Assembly: GCA_002482415.1 (NCBI GenBank)
Contig: DLFY01000256.1
Span: forward strand, 17,340-23,551
Length of the DNA: 6,212 bases
Reading direction: 5' to 3'
Origin: Phycisphaerales bacterium UBA7708
GTDB taxonomy: Bacteria > Planctomycetota > Phycisphaerae > Sedimentisphaerales > Anaerohalosphaeraceae
Under the pieces are notes generated by a model. It was given only the letters and a program-made list of their open reading frames with translations, did not search any database and was not told where the DNA came from. Of this stretch, positions 1 through 6,212 are shown piece after piece. The position numbers and the translations under genes are program-made. Within the stretch, counting starts at the first letter, position 1, and the number at the start of each line of letters is the position of its first letter.

Positions 1-2741
1 TAGCCCATCATCATGTGCCCGAGGATGGCCCCGATGATGCCGAAGGGAACGGCGATCATCACAATCAGCGGCTGAAAGTAGCTTCTGAAAGGGATGGCCA
101 GCATGGCGTACACACCCAGCATGGCAAACAGGAATCCCATGTACAGGTTCTGCATTCCCTCGGCCATGTCCTGCTGCTGGCCTTCCCAGGCGTACGACAG
201 GCCGGGATAATCGCCGACGAGCTGCGGCAGGATACTTTCTTCCAGTGTTGCCTTGATGCGGCTGGTATCGTCAATCGGCTCGACGTTGGCCGTGACGGTT
301 ACGGCCCGACGGGCGTTTCTGCGATTGATGTTGGTATACGACCGGCCCCGCTCAACCTCAGCGACCTGCATGAGGGGCACATCTTTTCCCTGCGATGTTC
401 GAATCAGGAGCTGTTCGATATCATACTCGCTGTTTCGCTGCTCCTGCGGCAGTTTGACGCGGACCCGGATTTCGCTGCGTCCCCGCTGCTGTCGGAGGGC
501 TTCAGCGCCATAAAAGGAATTTCGCACCTGGCGGGCGATTTCCTGGGCGGTCAATCCCAGGCTCTGTCCTTCGGGCTTGATTTTGAAGTTCAACTGCTCT
601 TTGCCGGGGGTATAGCCGTCGTCAATGTCCTTGACATTCGGGAAATTGCTGAGCAGGGCAGCCAGTTTTTCGCTGGCCCTGTCGAGGACATCGATGTCCC
701 GATGGCTCAGCTCGATTGTCAGAGCGGCTCCGGATCCCGGGCCTCCGCGGTCCGATTCAAAACGGAGCGATTCAAGCCCGGGGATCTGGCCGACCTTCTG
801 ACGCCAGAGGTCCGTTGTTCGGATGGTGCTGATGGGACGGATTTCCGGGTCCGTCAGGTAAATGCGGGCCTCGACCACATTCTCATTGATGCGGGTATAA
901 ATTCCCTTGCTTAAATTGTCGTTTCCATTTTCAGCGACCACCTCTCGTGCCTTGGTCTCCAGCAGGGTGCTGATTTCAGTGGCCCTGGATAACGGACTTC
1001 CAAACGGCAGGGTTGCGGTAACCACGGCGGCATCCGCTTCGACGCGGGGCATGAGGATCATGCCCACACGTCCGCTGTACACATAACTGCAGACGACGAT
1101 AAAGACGGCGACCCCCAGGGCCAGGGTAATTTGCTTATATTTGATGCACCTGTCGAGGAACGGGGCGAATACAAATTCGACAAACCTTTCGAATTTCCGG
1201 CTGAAGGCCTGCTGCTGTTTATGGAGAAAGGCTGCCACCGGGTTATTGCTGGTGCGACGGGCGTGGGCCAGATGGGACGGGAGAATCAGAATGGACTCAA
1301 TCCACGAAATACTAAAGACCGTAATGACCACCACGGGGATGACTTTCCATATCTTTCCCATCATCCCCGGCATGAAATACAGAGGTAAAAAGGCGATGAT
1401 ATTGGTGATGATGCTGAACGTGACCGGGATCATCACATCCCGAGTTCCCTGAATCGCGGCGTTGATGAAGCTCATACCGCGATTGCGGTAATCATACACA
1501 TTTTCGCCGACGACAATGGCGTCATCAACGACGATGCCCAGAGCGATGATGAAAGCAAACATGGAAATCATATTAATCGTCACATCCATGGAGGGCAAAA
1601 ACAGGAATGCGCCAAGGAAAGACGTGGGAATTCCCATCATGACCCAGAGGGCCAGCTTGAATTCGAGGAAAAGCCCCAGCAGCATCAAAACCAGGACCAG
1701 TCCGTACGCGGCGTTTTTGAGCAGCAGTGTCAGACGCTGACGGTACACATCCGAGTCGTCCCGGCTGATACTCCATTGCACTGCCGGCGGCAAATGGCTT
1801 TCAATGGTTTTCATGGCGTTTCGTGTTGCCGTGGAGACGCTGATCGGGGTTTGCTTGCCGACGCGATACACTTCAATGGCAATGGCCCTGAATCCGTTGA
1901 AGTATGCAAAACGATCCGTATCCACAAAGTCGTCTTTGACCTGTGCGATATCTTCCAGGTGCAGCACGGACCCGTCTGCGGTGGTGATAATGGGAATTTG
2001 GGCAAATTGATTGGCCCAGTCGCGACGTTCCTTGACGCGCAGGAGGATATCCCCGCCGGGGGTTTCGATATAGCCGCCGGGCAATTCGATGGCTGCGGCC
2101 CTGATTTTGCCGGCGATGGTCTGCAGGGTCAGTCCATAGGTTCGCAGGGTTGCCTGGTCAATCAGAATCTGCACTTCGTAATCCCTGGCCCCGTCCAGTT
2201 CCACCTGAGTGATGCCGGGGGATTGCAGCAGACTGTCCCGGACCTGTTCGGCGATATCCCGCAAAACCCATTCGGAGACATCGCCGTAGAGTTCAAGCTG
2301 AATTACTTCACGGCGGCGGATGACCATGCTGACTTCCGGCCTTTCGGCGTCTTCGGGGAACGTGGTAATCCGGTCGATTTCCTGCTTGATGTCCTGATAG
2401 ACTTTCTGCTGATTGACGCCTTCGAGCAGTTCGGCGGTCACCAGTCCAAATCCCTCGGATGCGGTGGCTGTGATTTCCTTGATTCCATCGAGGCCGCGAA
2501 TGGCCTCTTCCACTGAAAGAATAATGCCCTGTTCCACTTCCTCGGGACTCGAGCCGGGATAGGGCACCCGTACCGTCACGATGTCCAGGTCAAATTCAGG
2601 GAAGACCTCTTTTTTGATGGTCAGGGCAAGGATGAATCCTCCGATAAGAAAAATGAGCATCAGCAGGTTGGGAGTGACCCGGTTGTGTGTCATCCATGCA
2701 ATGATTCCCCGGGTGTCATCGGTCTGAAGCCTGTTGTCCAT
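1..2741 (-). CDS. RND-family efflux pump inner-membrane permease (AcrB/HAE-like), 3' end cut by window edge
   Basis: This is a proton-driven inner-membrane transporter that takes substrates from the periplasm or outer leaflet and passes them to the adaptor and outer-membrane channel encoded upstream. The frame is open without a stop from ATG 2741 to the window edge, about 913 residues. Family members are usually about 1020-1060 residues, so the last transmembrane helices are missing. Visible parts are TM1 (about 25-43), a first periplasmic porter loop (about 44-338), a TM2-6 block (about 340-490), TM7 (about 536-555), a second porter loop (about 558-865), then TM8 and TM9. TM4 carries GIVVDDAIVVGENV, with Asp406 and Asp407 matching the AcrB proton-relay pair Asp407/Asp408. 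This favours the hydrophobe/amphiphile (HAE) class over the heavy-metal class, whose TM4 motif differs. Substrate cannot be read from the sequence. The start overlaps the adaptor stop by one base (TAATG), implying translational coupling. Confidence 0.95.
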   Translation of the reverse strand, partial: MDNRLQTDDTRGIIAWMTHNRVTPNLLMLIFLIGGFILALTIKKEVFPEFDLDIVTVRVPYPGSSPEEVEQGIILSVEEAIRGLDGIKEITATASEGFGLVTAELLEGVNQQKVYQDIKQEIDRITTFPEDAERPEVSMVIRRREVIQLELYGDVSEWVLRDIAEQVRDSLLQSPGITQVELDGARDYEVQILIDQATLRTYGLTLQTIAGKIRAAAIELPGGYIETPGGDILLRVKERRDWANQFAQIPIITTADGSVLHLEDIAQVKDDFVDTDRFAYFNGFRAIAIEVYRVGKQTPISVSTATRNAMKTIESHLPPAVQWSISRDDSDVYRQRLTLLLKNAAYGLVLVLMLLGLFLEFKLALWVMMGIPTSFLGAFLFLPSMDVTINMISMFAFIIALGIVVDDAIVVGENVYDYRNRGMSFINAAIQGTRDVMIPVTFSIITNIIAFLPLYFMPGMMGKIWKVIPVVVITVFSISWIESILILPSHLAHARRTSNNPVAAFLHKQQQAFSRKFERFVEFVFAPFLDRCIKYKQITLALGVAVFIVVCSYVYSGRVGMILMPRVEADAAVVTATLPFGSPLSRATEISTLLETKAREVVAENGNDNLSKGIYTRINENVVEARIYLTDPEIRPISTIRTTDLWRQKVGQIPGLESLRFESDRGGPGSGAALTIELSHRDIDVLDRASEKLAALLSNFPNVKDIDDGYTPGKEQLNFKIKPEGQSLGLTAQEIARQVRNSFYGAEALRQQRGRSEIRVRVKLPQEQRNSEYDIEQLLIRTSQGKDVPLMQVAEVERGRSYTNINRRNARRAVTVTANVEPIDDTSRIKATLEESILPQLVGDYPGLSYAWEGQQQDMAEGMQNLYMGFLFAMLGVYAMLAIPFRSYFQPLIVMIAVPFGIIGAILGHMMMG

Positions 2742-4030
2742 TACCGGTTCTCCCCGCTGACTTTATCCAGGCCCGATTGGGGTGCCGCTTCCGCGGCGAC
2801 GGGCGAGTTGTTTAAGCGAAGCAGCATGCCGTTAACGGGGGCGGAGATGTCAGTGGTTACGATGCGTTCGCCATGACGGATGCCCTCCGAGATGTAAACC
2901 ATATCCTTGTCCCGGAAGACAATCCTGATGGGCCGGATTTCCATGGTGTCCTGATCGTTCATAATCCATATATGGCTGCCGTCGCGCAGGTAATTCCGCC
3001 GGATGGGGACAACCGATGAAACGGTCTGTCCTTCGATTTCAACACGAACATAGGAGCCGATCAGCAGGGGCGGCGCATCCGCGGGATTGCTGTCGAGGCT
3101 CAGGGGGTCTTTGACGGAGACCAGGACCCGGGCCATGCGACCCTGGGCTTCAAGCTGCCCCAGCAGGCGAATCACAGTGCCTTCCCGGGAGACCGTATCG
3201 CCCCAGGCGGTATTATAGATTTTGACCAATGCCCCTTGTTCCGACTGGCTGCGGGGAATCCGAATCCATTGAAGCTGATCGACCGGGACCAGCACTTCAA
3301 TCCAGTACTCGTCGGTCCCGATAATGGTCAGCAGCGGGGTGGAGACCGATACCCTGGAGCCGAGGTCTTCGAGTTTATCCTGAATGATGGCGTTGAACGG
3401 CGCGGTGATCAGGCATCGCTGAACGTCCAGTTGTGCCCTGGCAAACGCCGCGGTCGCCGCGCCCACCGCGGCCTGAGCCTTGTCCAGATGCGGCACCCGC
3501 AGCACCAGTTCCTGATCCTGATCCTCGAGCACTTCGGCGAGCAGTTTATACTCATGCTGTGCGATGATTTGGCTGCCGTATTCGAGTTTCAGATTCAATT
3601 CCGCCTGAGCCAGTTCACTCTGGCGCTGCTTGACGACGGTTTCATAATCGCGGGAATCGATTCGGAACAGTTCCTGGCCCTGATGAATGAGGCCGCCGGG
3701 AATAATGTCCTGCCCGATGGACACGATCTTTCCCGACACTTCCGGGGTTATGGTAATGGCCCTGGCGGGGATGACGGTTCCCATGGCCGAAAGAAAGGTT
3801 TTGTGGTCGGCCTGCTGCGCGATTTGCACCGTGACCAGGCGGGCCTGCAGCGGGGGCTTTTGCTGTGCGGCCCTGGGTCGGGTGTCTATCTGGTGCTTGG
3901 CAAATCCGATGGTCAGAATCAGAATGACCGCCGGCAGCAGCAGTTTAACAATCCAGGCGACATACCATTTGCCTTTTTTGGGAGAGTCTTGTGCTGCTGT
4001 TTGACTTGTACTGTGATCGGGCTTTTCCAT
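2741..4030 (-). CDS. Periplasmic adaptor (membrane fusion protein), HlyD/AcrA family
   Basis: This 429-residue adaptor bridges the RND pump and the outer-membrane factor. A short charged cytoplasmic N-terminus (PKKGKW, about 17-22) precedes one hydrophobic segment (about 26-44). There is no lipobox cysteine, so it is probably held by an uncleaved membrane anchor rather than a lipid. The first barrel-sandwich (lipoyl) half lies at about 92-126, with the PEVSGKI and GQELFRID motifs. A coiled-coil hairpin rich in Gln, Glu, Ala and Leu spans about 127-205, and the second lipoyl half contains ITAPFNAII (about 208-216). A beta-barrel domain (about 240-335) and a membrane-proximal domain (about 336-405, with VVPIRRNYL) follow, then a low-complexity tail. 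The ATG lies 18 bases after the stop of the outer-membrane gene. The Shine-Dalgarno is weak (AGAG about 6-7 bases upstream). Length and domain order are normal for the family. Confidence 0.95.
   Translation of the reverse strand: MEKPDHSTSQTAAQDSPKKGKWYVAWIVKLLLPAVILILTIGFAKHQIDTRPRAAQQKPPLQARLVTVQIAQQADHKTFLSAMGTVIPARAITITPEVSGKIVSIGQDIIPGGLIHQGQELFRIDSRDYETVVKQRQSELAQAELNLKLEYGSQIIAQHEYKLLAEVLEDQDQELVLRVPHLDKAQAAVGAATAAFARAQLDVQRCLITAPFNAIIQDKLEDLGSRVSVSTPLLTIIGTDEYWIEVLVPVDQLQWIRIPRSQSEQGALVKIYNTAWGDTVSREGTVIRLLGQLEAQGRMARVLVSVKDPLSLDSNPADAPPLLIGSYVRVEIEGQTVSSVVPIRRNYLRDGSHIWIMNDQDTMEIRPIRIVFRDKDMVYISEGIRHGERIVTTDISAPVNGMLLRLNNSPVAAEAAPQSGLDKVSGENR
2750..2755 (-). promoter_or_regulatory. 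Ribosome binding site for the RND pump gene
   Basis: GGGGAG lies 8 bases before the ATG at 2741, within the last codons of the adaptor gene. Together with the one-base TAATG overlap it supports this start and coupled translation of adaptor and pump. Confidence 0.6.
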
Positions 4031-4039
4031 CGTTAATCT

Positions 4040-4055
4040 CTTAGGGTCTTAGGGT
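4040..4055. repeat. 8-base perfect tandem duplication at the outer-membrane factor/adaptor junction
   Basis: CTTAGGGT occurs twice in direct succession (4040-4047 and 4048-4055); on the coding strand it reads ACCCTAAG twice. The first coding-strand copy holds the TAA stop of the outer-membrane factor gene, and the second fills most of the 18-base spacer before the adaptor ATG. It looks like a simple slippage duplication. Confidence 0.7.
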
Positions 4056-5470
4056 TGTGTTAATACGGCCTGTTCGGGACGCGCTATCGGCCAGCCGCCG
4101 GCGATGGAGCGGCACAATTCAATGCGTCGTTCCATCAGCACTCTGCGTGCGGTTAATTCGCTGCGTTCGAGGCTTTGCTGGGAAACGAGGGATTCCAGAA
4201 CCCGCAGGTAGTCCAGTTGTCCCTTGAGATAATTTTGCCGTGTTCGGTCATAGACCTGACGAGCCAGTTCCAACTGCTTTTGAAGATTTCGGACCGTCTG
4301 ATGCTGGTGCTTTTCCTGCTGGATGGCATCTTCCACTTCCCTGAGGGCTACCAGCAGGGACTGGCTGTAATCGTTGATTTTCTGCGACAGTACGGCCTGG
4401 GTTCGGAGGACTTCGGCTTTCCGGTAGCCGGCGTCAAAAAGCGGCCCGGCGGCATTGGCTGCCAGGTTCGCAAGCCAGTCATCGAACAGGTCGTGTGTTT
4501 TTTGTGCGGAGGTTTCCACGCCTGCGGTCAGGCTGATTACCGGGTACTGGTCGGCGATGGCCGAGGCGGTTCGCATATCGGCCGCCTGCACCTGGGTGTA
4601 GCGGCTTCGAATATCGGGTCGGCGCTGGAGAACGACTGAGGGAATGTCAATCGTGACCAGCCGGCCCGGAGCGATCAGCCTGGGCGTCTCCGGCCGCCAG
4701 CTCCCGGGACTTTTGCCCAGCAGGATCGAAAGCTGGTGTTCCAGCAGGACGGTTCGTTCCTGTGCCTGAATCAGGCCGCCGCGTGTCGATTCGAGTAATT
4801 GTTCCTGGCGAAACACATCGGCCGCTCCCACCTGCGATTTGCTGAACTGCAGCGTGACGACCTCAAGCACCTTGCGGTTGACCTCGATTTGCTGTTGGAT
4901 AACGACCTGCTGTTCCCGAGCTTCGGCAAGCTGGTACCAGGTTTGAGCAATGGCGGCGCTGAGGGTAATCGCGGCTGTATCCACGTCGTCTCGGGCGGCA
5001 TGGGCGTCCAGCAGGGCGGCCTGGCGGGAGGACCGGATTTTGCCCCACAGGTCCAGTTCATAAGAAGCTGCTGCGGAGACGGAATAATTTGAGGTATAAT
5101 CAGTTCTGCTGTCAACGTCCTGACGGGTTCTTCGGGCACGTCCGCCGTACGTCGCCGACGGAAGCAGGCCGGTCCCTGCCTTGACGGCGGTTTGTTCGGC
5201 CTGCGTGAGTCGATCCCAGGCTGAACGAATTGAAAAATTGTCCGCCATGGCCTGTTCTATCAGAGCCGCCAGGTTTGGGTCATTCAGCGACAGCCACCAG
5301 CGATCGGCAAGCGGTTCGGCTCCCCGGGCGGAAAAGGAATCCGGCACCTCAATGGGCGGCTTGACGTCGTGCGGTTCGACGGAAACACAACCGGATAATG
5401 CATACGTACACAGTATCCCCAATGTTGTTGTGAATGCCGAGGCGATTGTCAATGTTATTCCTTTGCGCAA
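4049..5470 (-). CDS. Outer-membrane factor lipoprotein, NodT/TolC family efflux channel
   Basis: This is the outer-membrane exit duct of the efflux complex, about 473 residues from the TTG at 5470. The N-terminus reads MRKGITLTIASAF, then a hydrophobic stretch ending in the lipobox LSGC (Cys28), so it should be exported, lipidated and anchored in the outer membrane. Family signatures are YELDLWGKIR (about 137-146), LQRRPDIR (about 281-288) and GPLFDAGYRKAEV (about 342-354), plus the two-fold repeated long helical segments of the TolC fold. Start choice is uncertain. No ATG is available. TTG codons lie at 5488, 5470 and 5452. I prefer 5470 because GAGG sits 8 bases upstream and the product gains an Arg-Lys n-region. 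TTG 5452 has a stronger AAGGA 6 bases upstream and begins two bases after the regulator stop, but gives a signal peptide without positive charge. With 5470 the gene overlaps the regulator by 16 bases. Confidence 0.93.
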   Translation of the reverse strand: MRKGITLTIASAFTTTLGILCTYALSGCVSVEPHDVKPPIEVPDSFSARGAEPLADRWWLSLNDPNLAALIEQAMADNFSIRSAWDRLTQAEQTAVKAGTGLLPSATYGGRARRTRQDVDSRTDYTSNYSVSAAASYELDLWGKIRSSRQAALLDAHAARDDVDTAAITLSAAIAQTWYQLAEAREQQVVIQQQIEVNRKVLEVVTLQFSKSQVGAADVFRQEQLLESTRGGLIQAQERTVLLEHQLSILLGKSPGSWRPETPRLIAPGRLVTIDIPSVVLQRRPDIRSRYTQVQAADMRTASAIADQYPVISLTAGVETSAQKTHDLFDDWLANLAANAAGPLFDAGYRKAEVLRTQAVLSQKINDYSQSLLVALREVEDAIQQEKHQHQTVRNLQKQLELARQVYDRTRQNYLKGQLDYLRVLESLVSQQSLERSELTARRVLMERRIELCRSIAGGWPIARPEQAVLTQP

Positions 5471-6135
5471 TGTGTTATCCTCTCGCAACCTGTTTTTTTG
5501 ACAGCCGAAATCCCAGCCAGGGAAAACAGGGTAATATGGTCAACCAGGGACTCGACAAGTTCCGCCTTTTTCATCGATTGAAACAAGTGGGGGAGCCTGT
5601 CCCGTTTTAATCCGAATCCAAAACACTGATGGATGACACTCATCGCGCAGAAAGCGACCTGCTCTTCGGTTGCCTGGTCCCCCAGCAGCCGGCGTATGAT
5701 GCTGCGGACCTGCTGACGCAGCGGGGCAATGACATCGTTCTTGATAAACTCCAGCGATTTTGTTGGATTTGTCAGTTCCATCAAAAGAATCTGTCCGGCA
5801 TGGCCCAGCGTGCCATCGTCCAGCATCCGATGCAGGTGGGCACGAATCATCGCTCTTAATTGATCCATTGCCGCCGCATCCGCCGGCAGTCCGCCGTCGA
5901 GCGGAAACTGCTTCAGGGCACAATGAAATGCACTTTTCCATACTTCGGCATACAAATCTTCCTTGGAACCAAAATAATAATTCACAGAGGCTGTGTTGGA
6001 GTGTGCAGCCCTGCAAATATCGGCAATGGTCGTATCCCGGAAGCCTTTTTGGGCAAAGACTCGGGTTGCTTCTTTGAGAAGCAGGGCTTTTCGTTCTATG
6101 CCGTCTTTACGTTTTACCACGCCGGAGTATCCCAT
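5455..6135 (-). CDS. TetR-family transcriptional regulator with CecR-like (DUF1956) ligand domain
   Basis: This 226-residue one-component regulator most likely represses its own operon and is released by an efflux substrate. The N-terminal TetR DNA-binding domain covers about 13-60: ATRVFAQKGFRDTTIADIC leads into the helix-turn-helix, and the recognition region ends in VNYYFGSKEDLY (about 51-62), a hallmark of the family. The C-terminal part resembles the CecR/YbiH group, with HRMLDDG (about 102-108), an ELTNPT segment (about 120-125), the IIRRLLG stretch and SVIHQCFGFG (about 166-175). That subfamily call is from memory of the pattern, and a profile search could change it. The tail CERITHCAKE lies in DNA that also carries the start region of the next gene. 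The ATG at 6135 has no clear Shine-Dalgarno, but an in-frame TAA 21 bases upstream limits longer forms. It is the first gene of the operon, so autoregulation would control the whole pump. Confidence 0.93.
   Translation of the reverse strand: MGYSGVVKRKDGIERKALLLKEATRVFAQKGFRDTTIADICRAAHSNTASVNYYFGSKEDLYAEVWKSAFHCALKQFPLDGGLPADAAAMDQLRAMIRAHLHRMLDDGTLGHAGQILLMELTNPTKSLEFIKNDVIAPLRQQVRSIIRRLLGDQATEEQVAFCAMSVIHQCFGFGLKRDRLPHLFQSMKKAELVESLVDHITLFSLAGISAVKKTGCERITHCAKE
5459..5482 (-). promoter_or_regulatory. Two candidate ribosome binding sites for the outer-membrane factor gene
   Basis: Inside the 3' end of the regulator gene there are two purine-rich sites. GAGG (5482-5479) is 8 bases before TTG 5470, and AAGGA (5463-5459) is 6 bases before TTG 5452. 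They decide between a start that overlaps the regulator by 16 bases and one placed two bases after its TAA stop. Either way, ribosomes ending the regulator would be close enough to re-initiate. Confidence 0.5.
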
Positions 6136-6161
6136 AACAGAATCGTGACTAAGTTAATTGT

Positions 6162-6174
6162 CTATTTAAGATAG
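6162..6174. promoter_or_regulatory. Candidate operator palindrome overlapping the predicted transcription start
   Basis: The sequence CTAT-TTAAG-ATAG is an inverted repeat with perfect 4-base arms. It lies just downstream of the predicted -10 element and over the expected start of transcription, where a TetR-type repressor would block polymerase. A wider, weaker symmetry (AATCG at 6141-6145 and CGATT at 6175-6179) encloses it. The arms are short and could arise by chance in A+T-rich DNA, so the operator call is inference from position. Confidence 0.3.
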
Positions 6175-6176
6175 CG

Positions 6177-6204
6177 ATTTTATATCATTCATTCAGGCAG
6201 TCAA
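6177..6204 (-). promoter_or_regulatory. Predicted sigma-70 promoter of the efflux operon
   Basis: On the minus strand TTGACT (6204-6199) is followed after 16 bases by TAAAAT (6182-6177), each one mismatch from the sigma-70 consensus. The predicted transcription start is near 6170, about 35 bases before the regulator ATG. The surrounding sequence is strongly A+T rich compared with the genes. It is the only convincing promoter seen in the window and would drive all four genes. Confidence 0.6.
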
Positions 6205-6212
6205 CATAAAAG

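Noticed and set aside
15..914. Plus-strand open frame of 299 residues
   Set aside because: It lies antisense to the second periplasmic loop and TM8 of the RND pump, whose minus-strand frame has clear family features. The plus-strand translation shows no recognisable domain.
1776..2516. Plus-strand open frame of 246 residues
   Set aside because: It is antisense to the first porter loop of the pump. Gly- and Asp-rich composition with no motif is typical of a shadow frame opposite a codon-biased gene.
1..2741. Possible heavy-metal (CusA-type) RND pump
   Set aside because: The TM4 motif VVDDAIVVGENV has the paired aspartates of the hydrophobe/amphiphile class. The adaptor also lacks the Met/His-rich metal-binding features of CusB-type proteins.
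3236..4036. Plus-strand open frame of 266 residues
   Set aside because: It is fully antisense to the adaptor gene and has no plausible domain or ribosome binding site. The minus-strand product is a standard adaptor.
4175..4639. Plus-strand open frame of 154 residues opposite the outer-membrane factor
   Set aside because: The minus strand here encodes the conserved GPLFDAG and C-terminal helical regions of the channel; the plus-strand translation matches nothing known to me.
1..6212. Novel defence system, CRISPR array, mobile element or RNA gene
   Set aside because: The minus-strand genes and the 77-base leader account for nearly the whole window. No repeat arrays, transposase or integrase frames, or RNA-like folded stretches were seen.

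Overview
The window holds one tightly packed operon, all on the minus strand, for a tripartite RND-type efflux system. Reading 3' to 5' on the given strand, it consists of a promoter (about 6177-6204), a TetR-family regulator (6135-5455), an outer-membrane factor lipoprotein of the NodT/TolC type (5470-4049), a periplasmic adaptor (4030-2741), and an inner-membrane RND pump (2741 to the window edge, cut at about residue 913). The three structural genes together would form a continuous channel from inner membrane and periplasm to the outside. The regulator at the head of the operon would sense the exported compound or a related signal.

The organism is Gram-negative, since an outer-membrane factor and an RND pump need two membranes. 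Base composition is moderately G+C rich by eye, while the promoter region at 6136-6212 is clearly A+T rich. Nothing in the sequence fixes the taxon. A proteobacterial or Desulfobacterota-like origin is a guess from general style.

Spacing suggests one transcript with coupled translation. The regulator and the outer-membrane factor overlap or nearly touch, depending on which TTG start is used. The outer-membrane factor and adaptor are 18 bases apart. The adaptor stop and the pump start share one base (TAATG). No terminator or internal promoter was recognised between genes.

The large open frames on the plus strand are antisense shadows of these genes. I found no RNA gene, mobile element, CRISPR array or unfamiliar protein family. 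The window is a well-formed but ordinary efflux operon. The points worth a second look are the regulator-first layout with a small palindrome at the predicted transcription start, the non-ATG start of the outer-membrane gene, an 8-base tandem duplication at a gene junction, and an altered tip motif in the adaptor hairpin.
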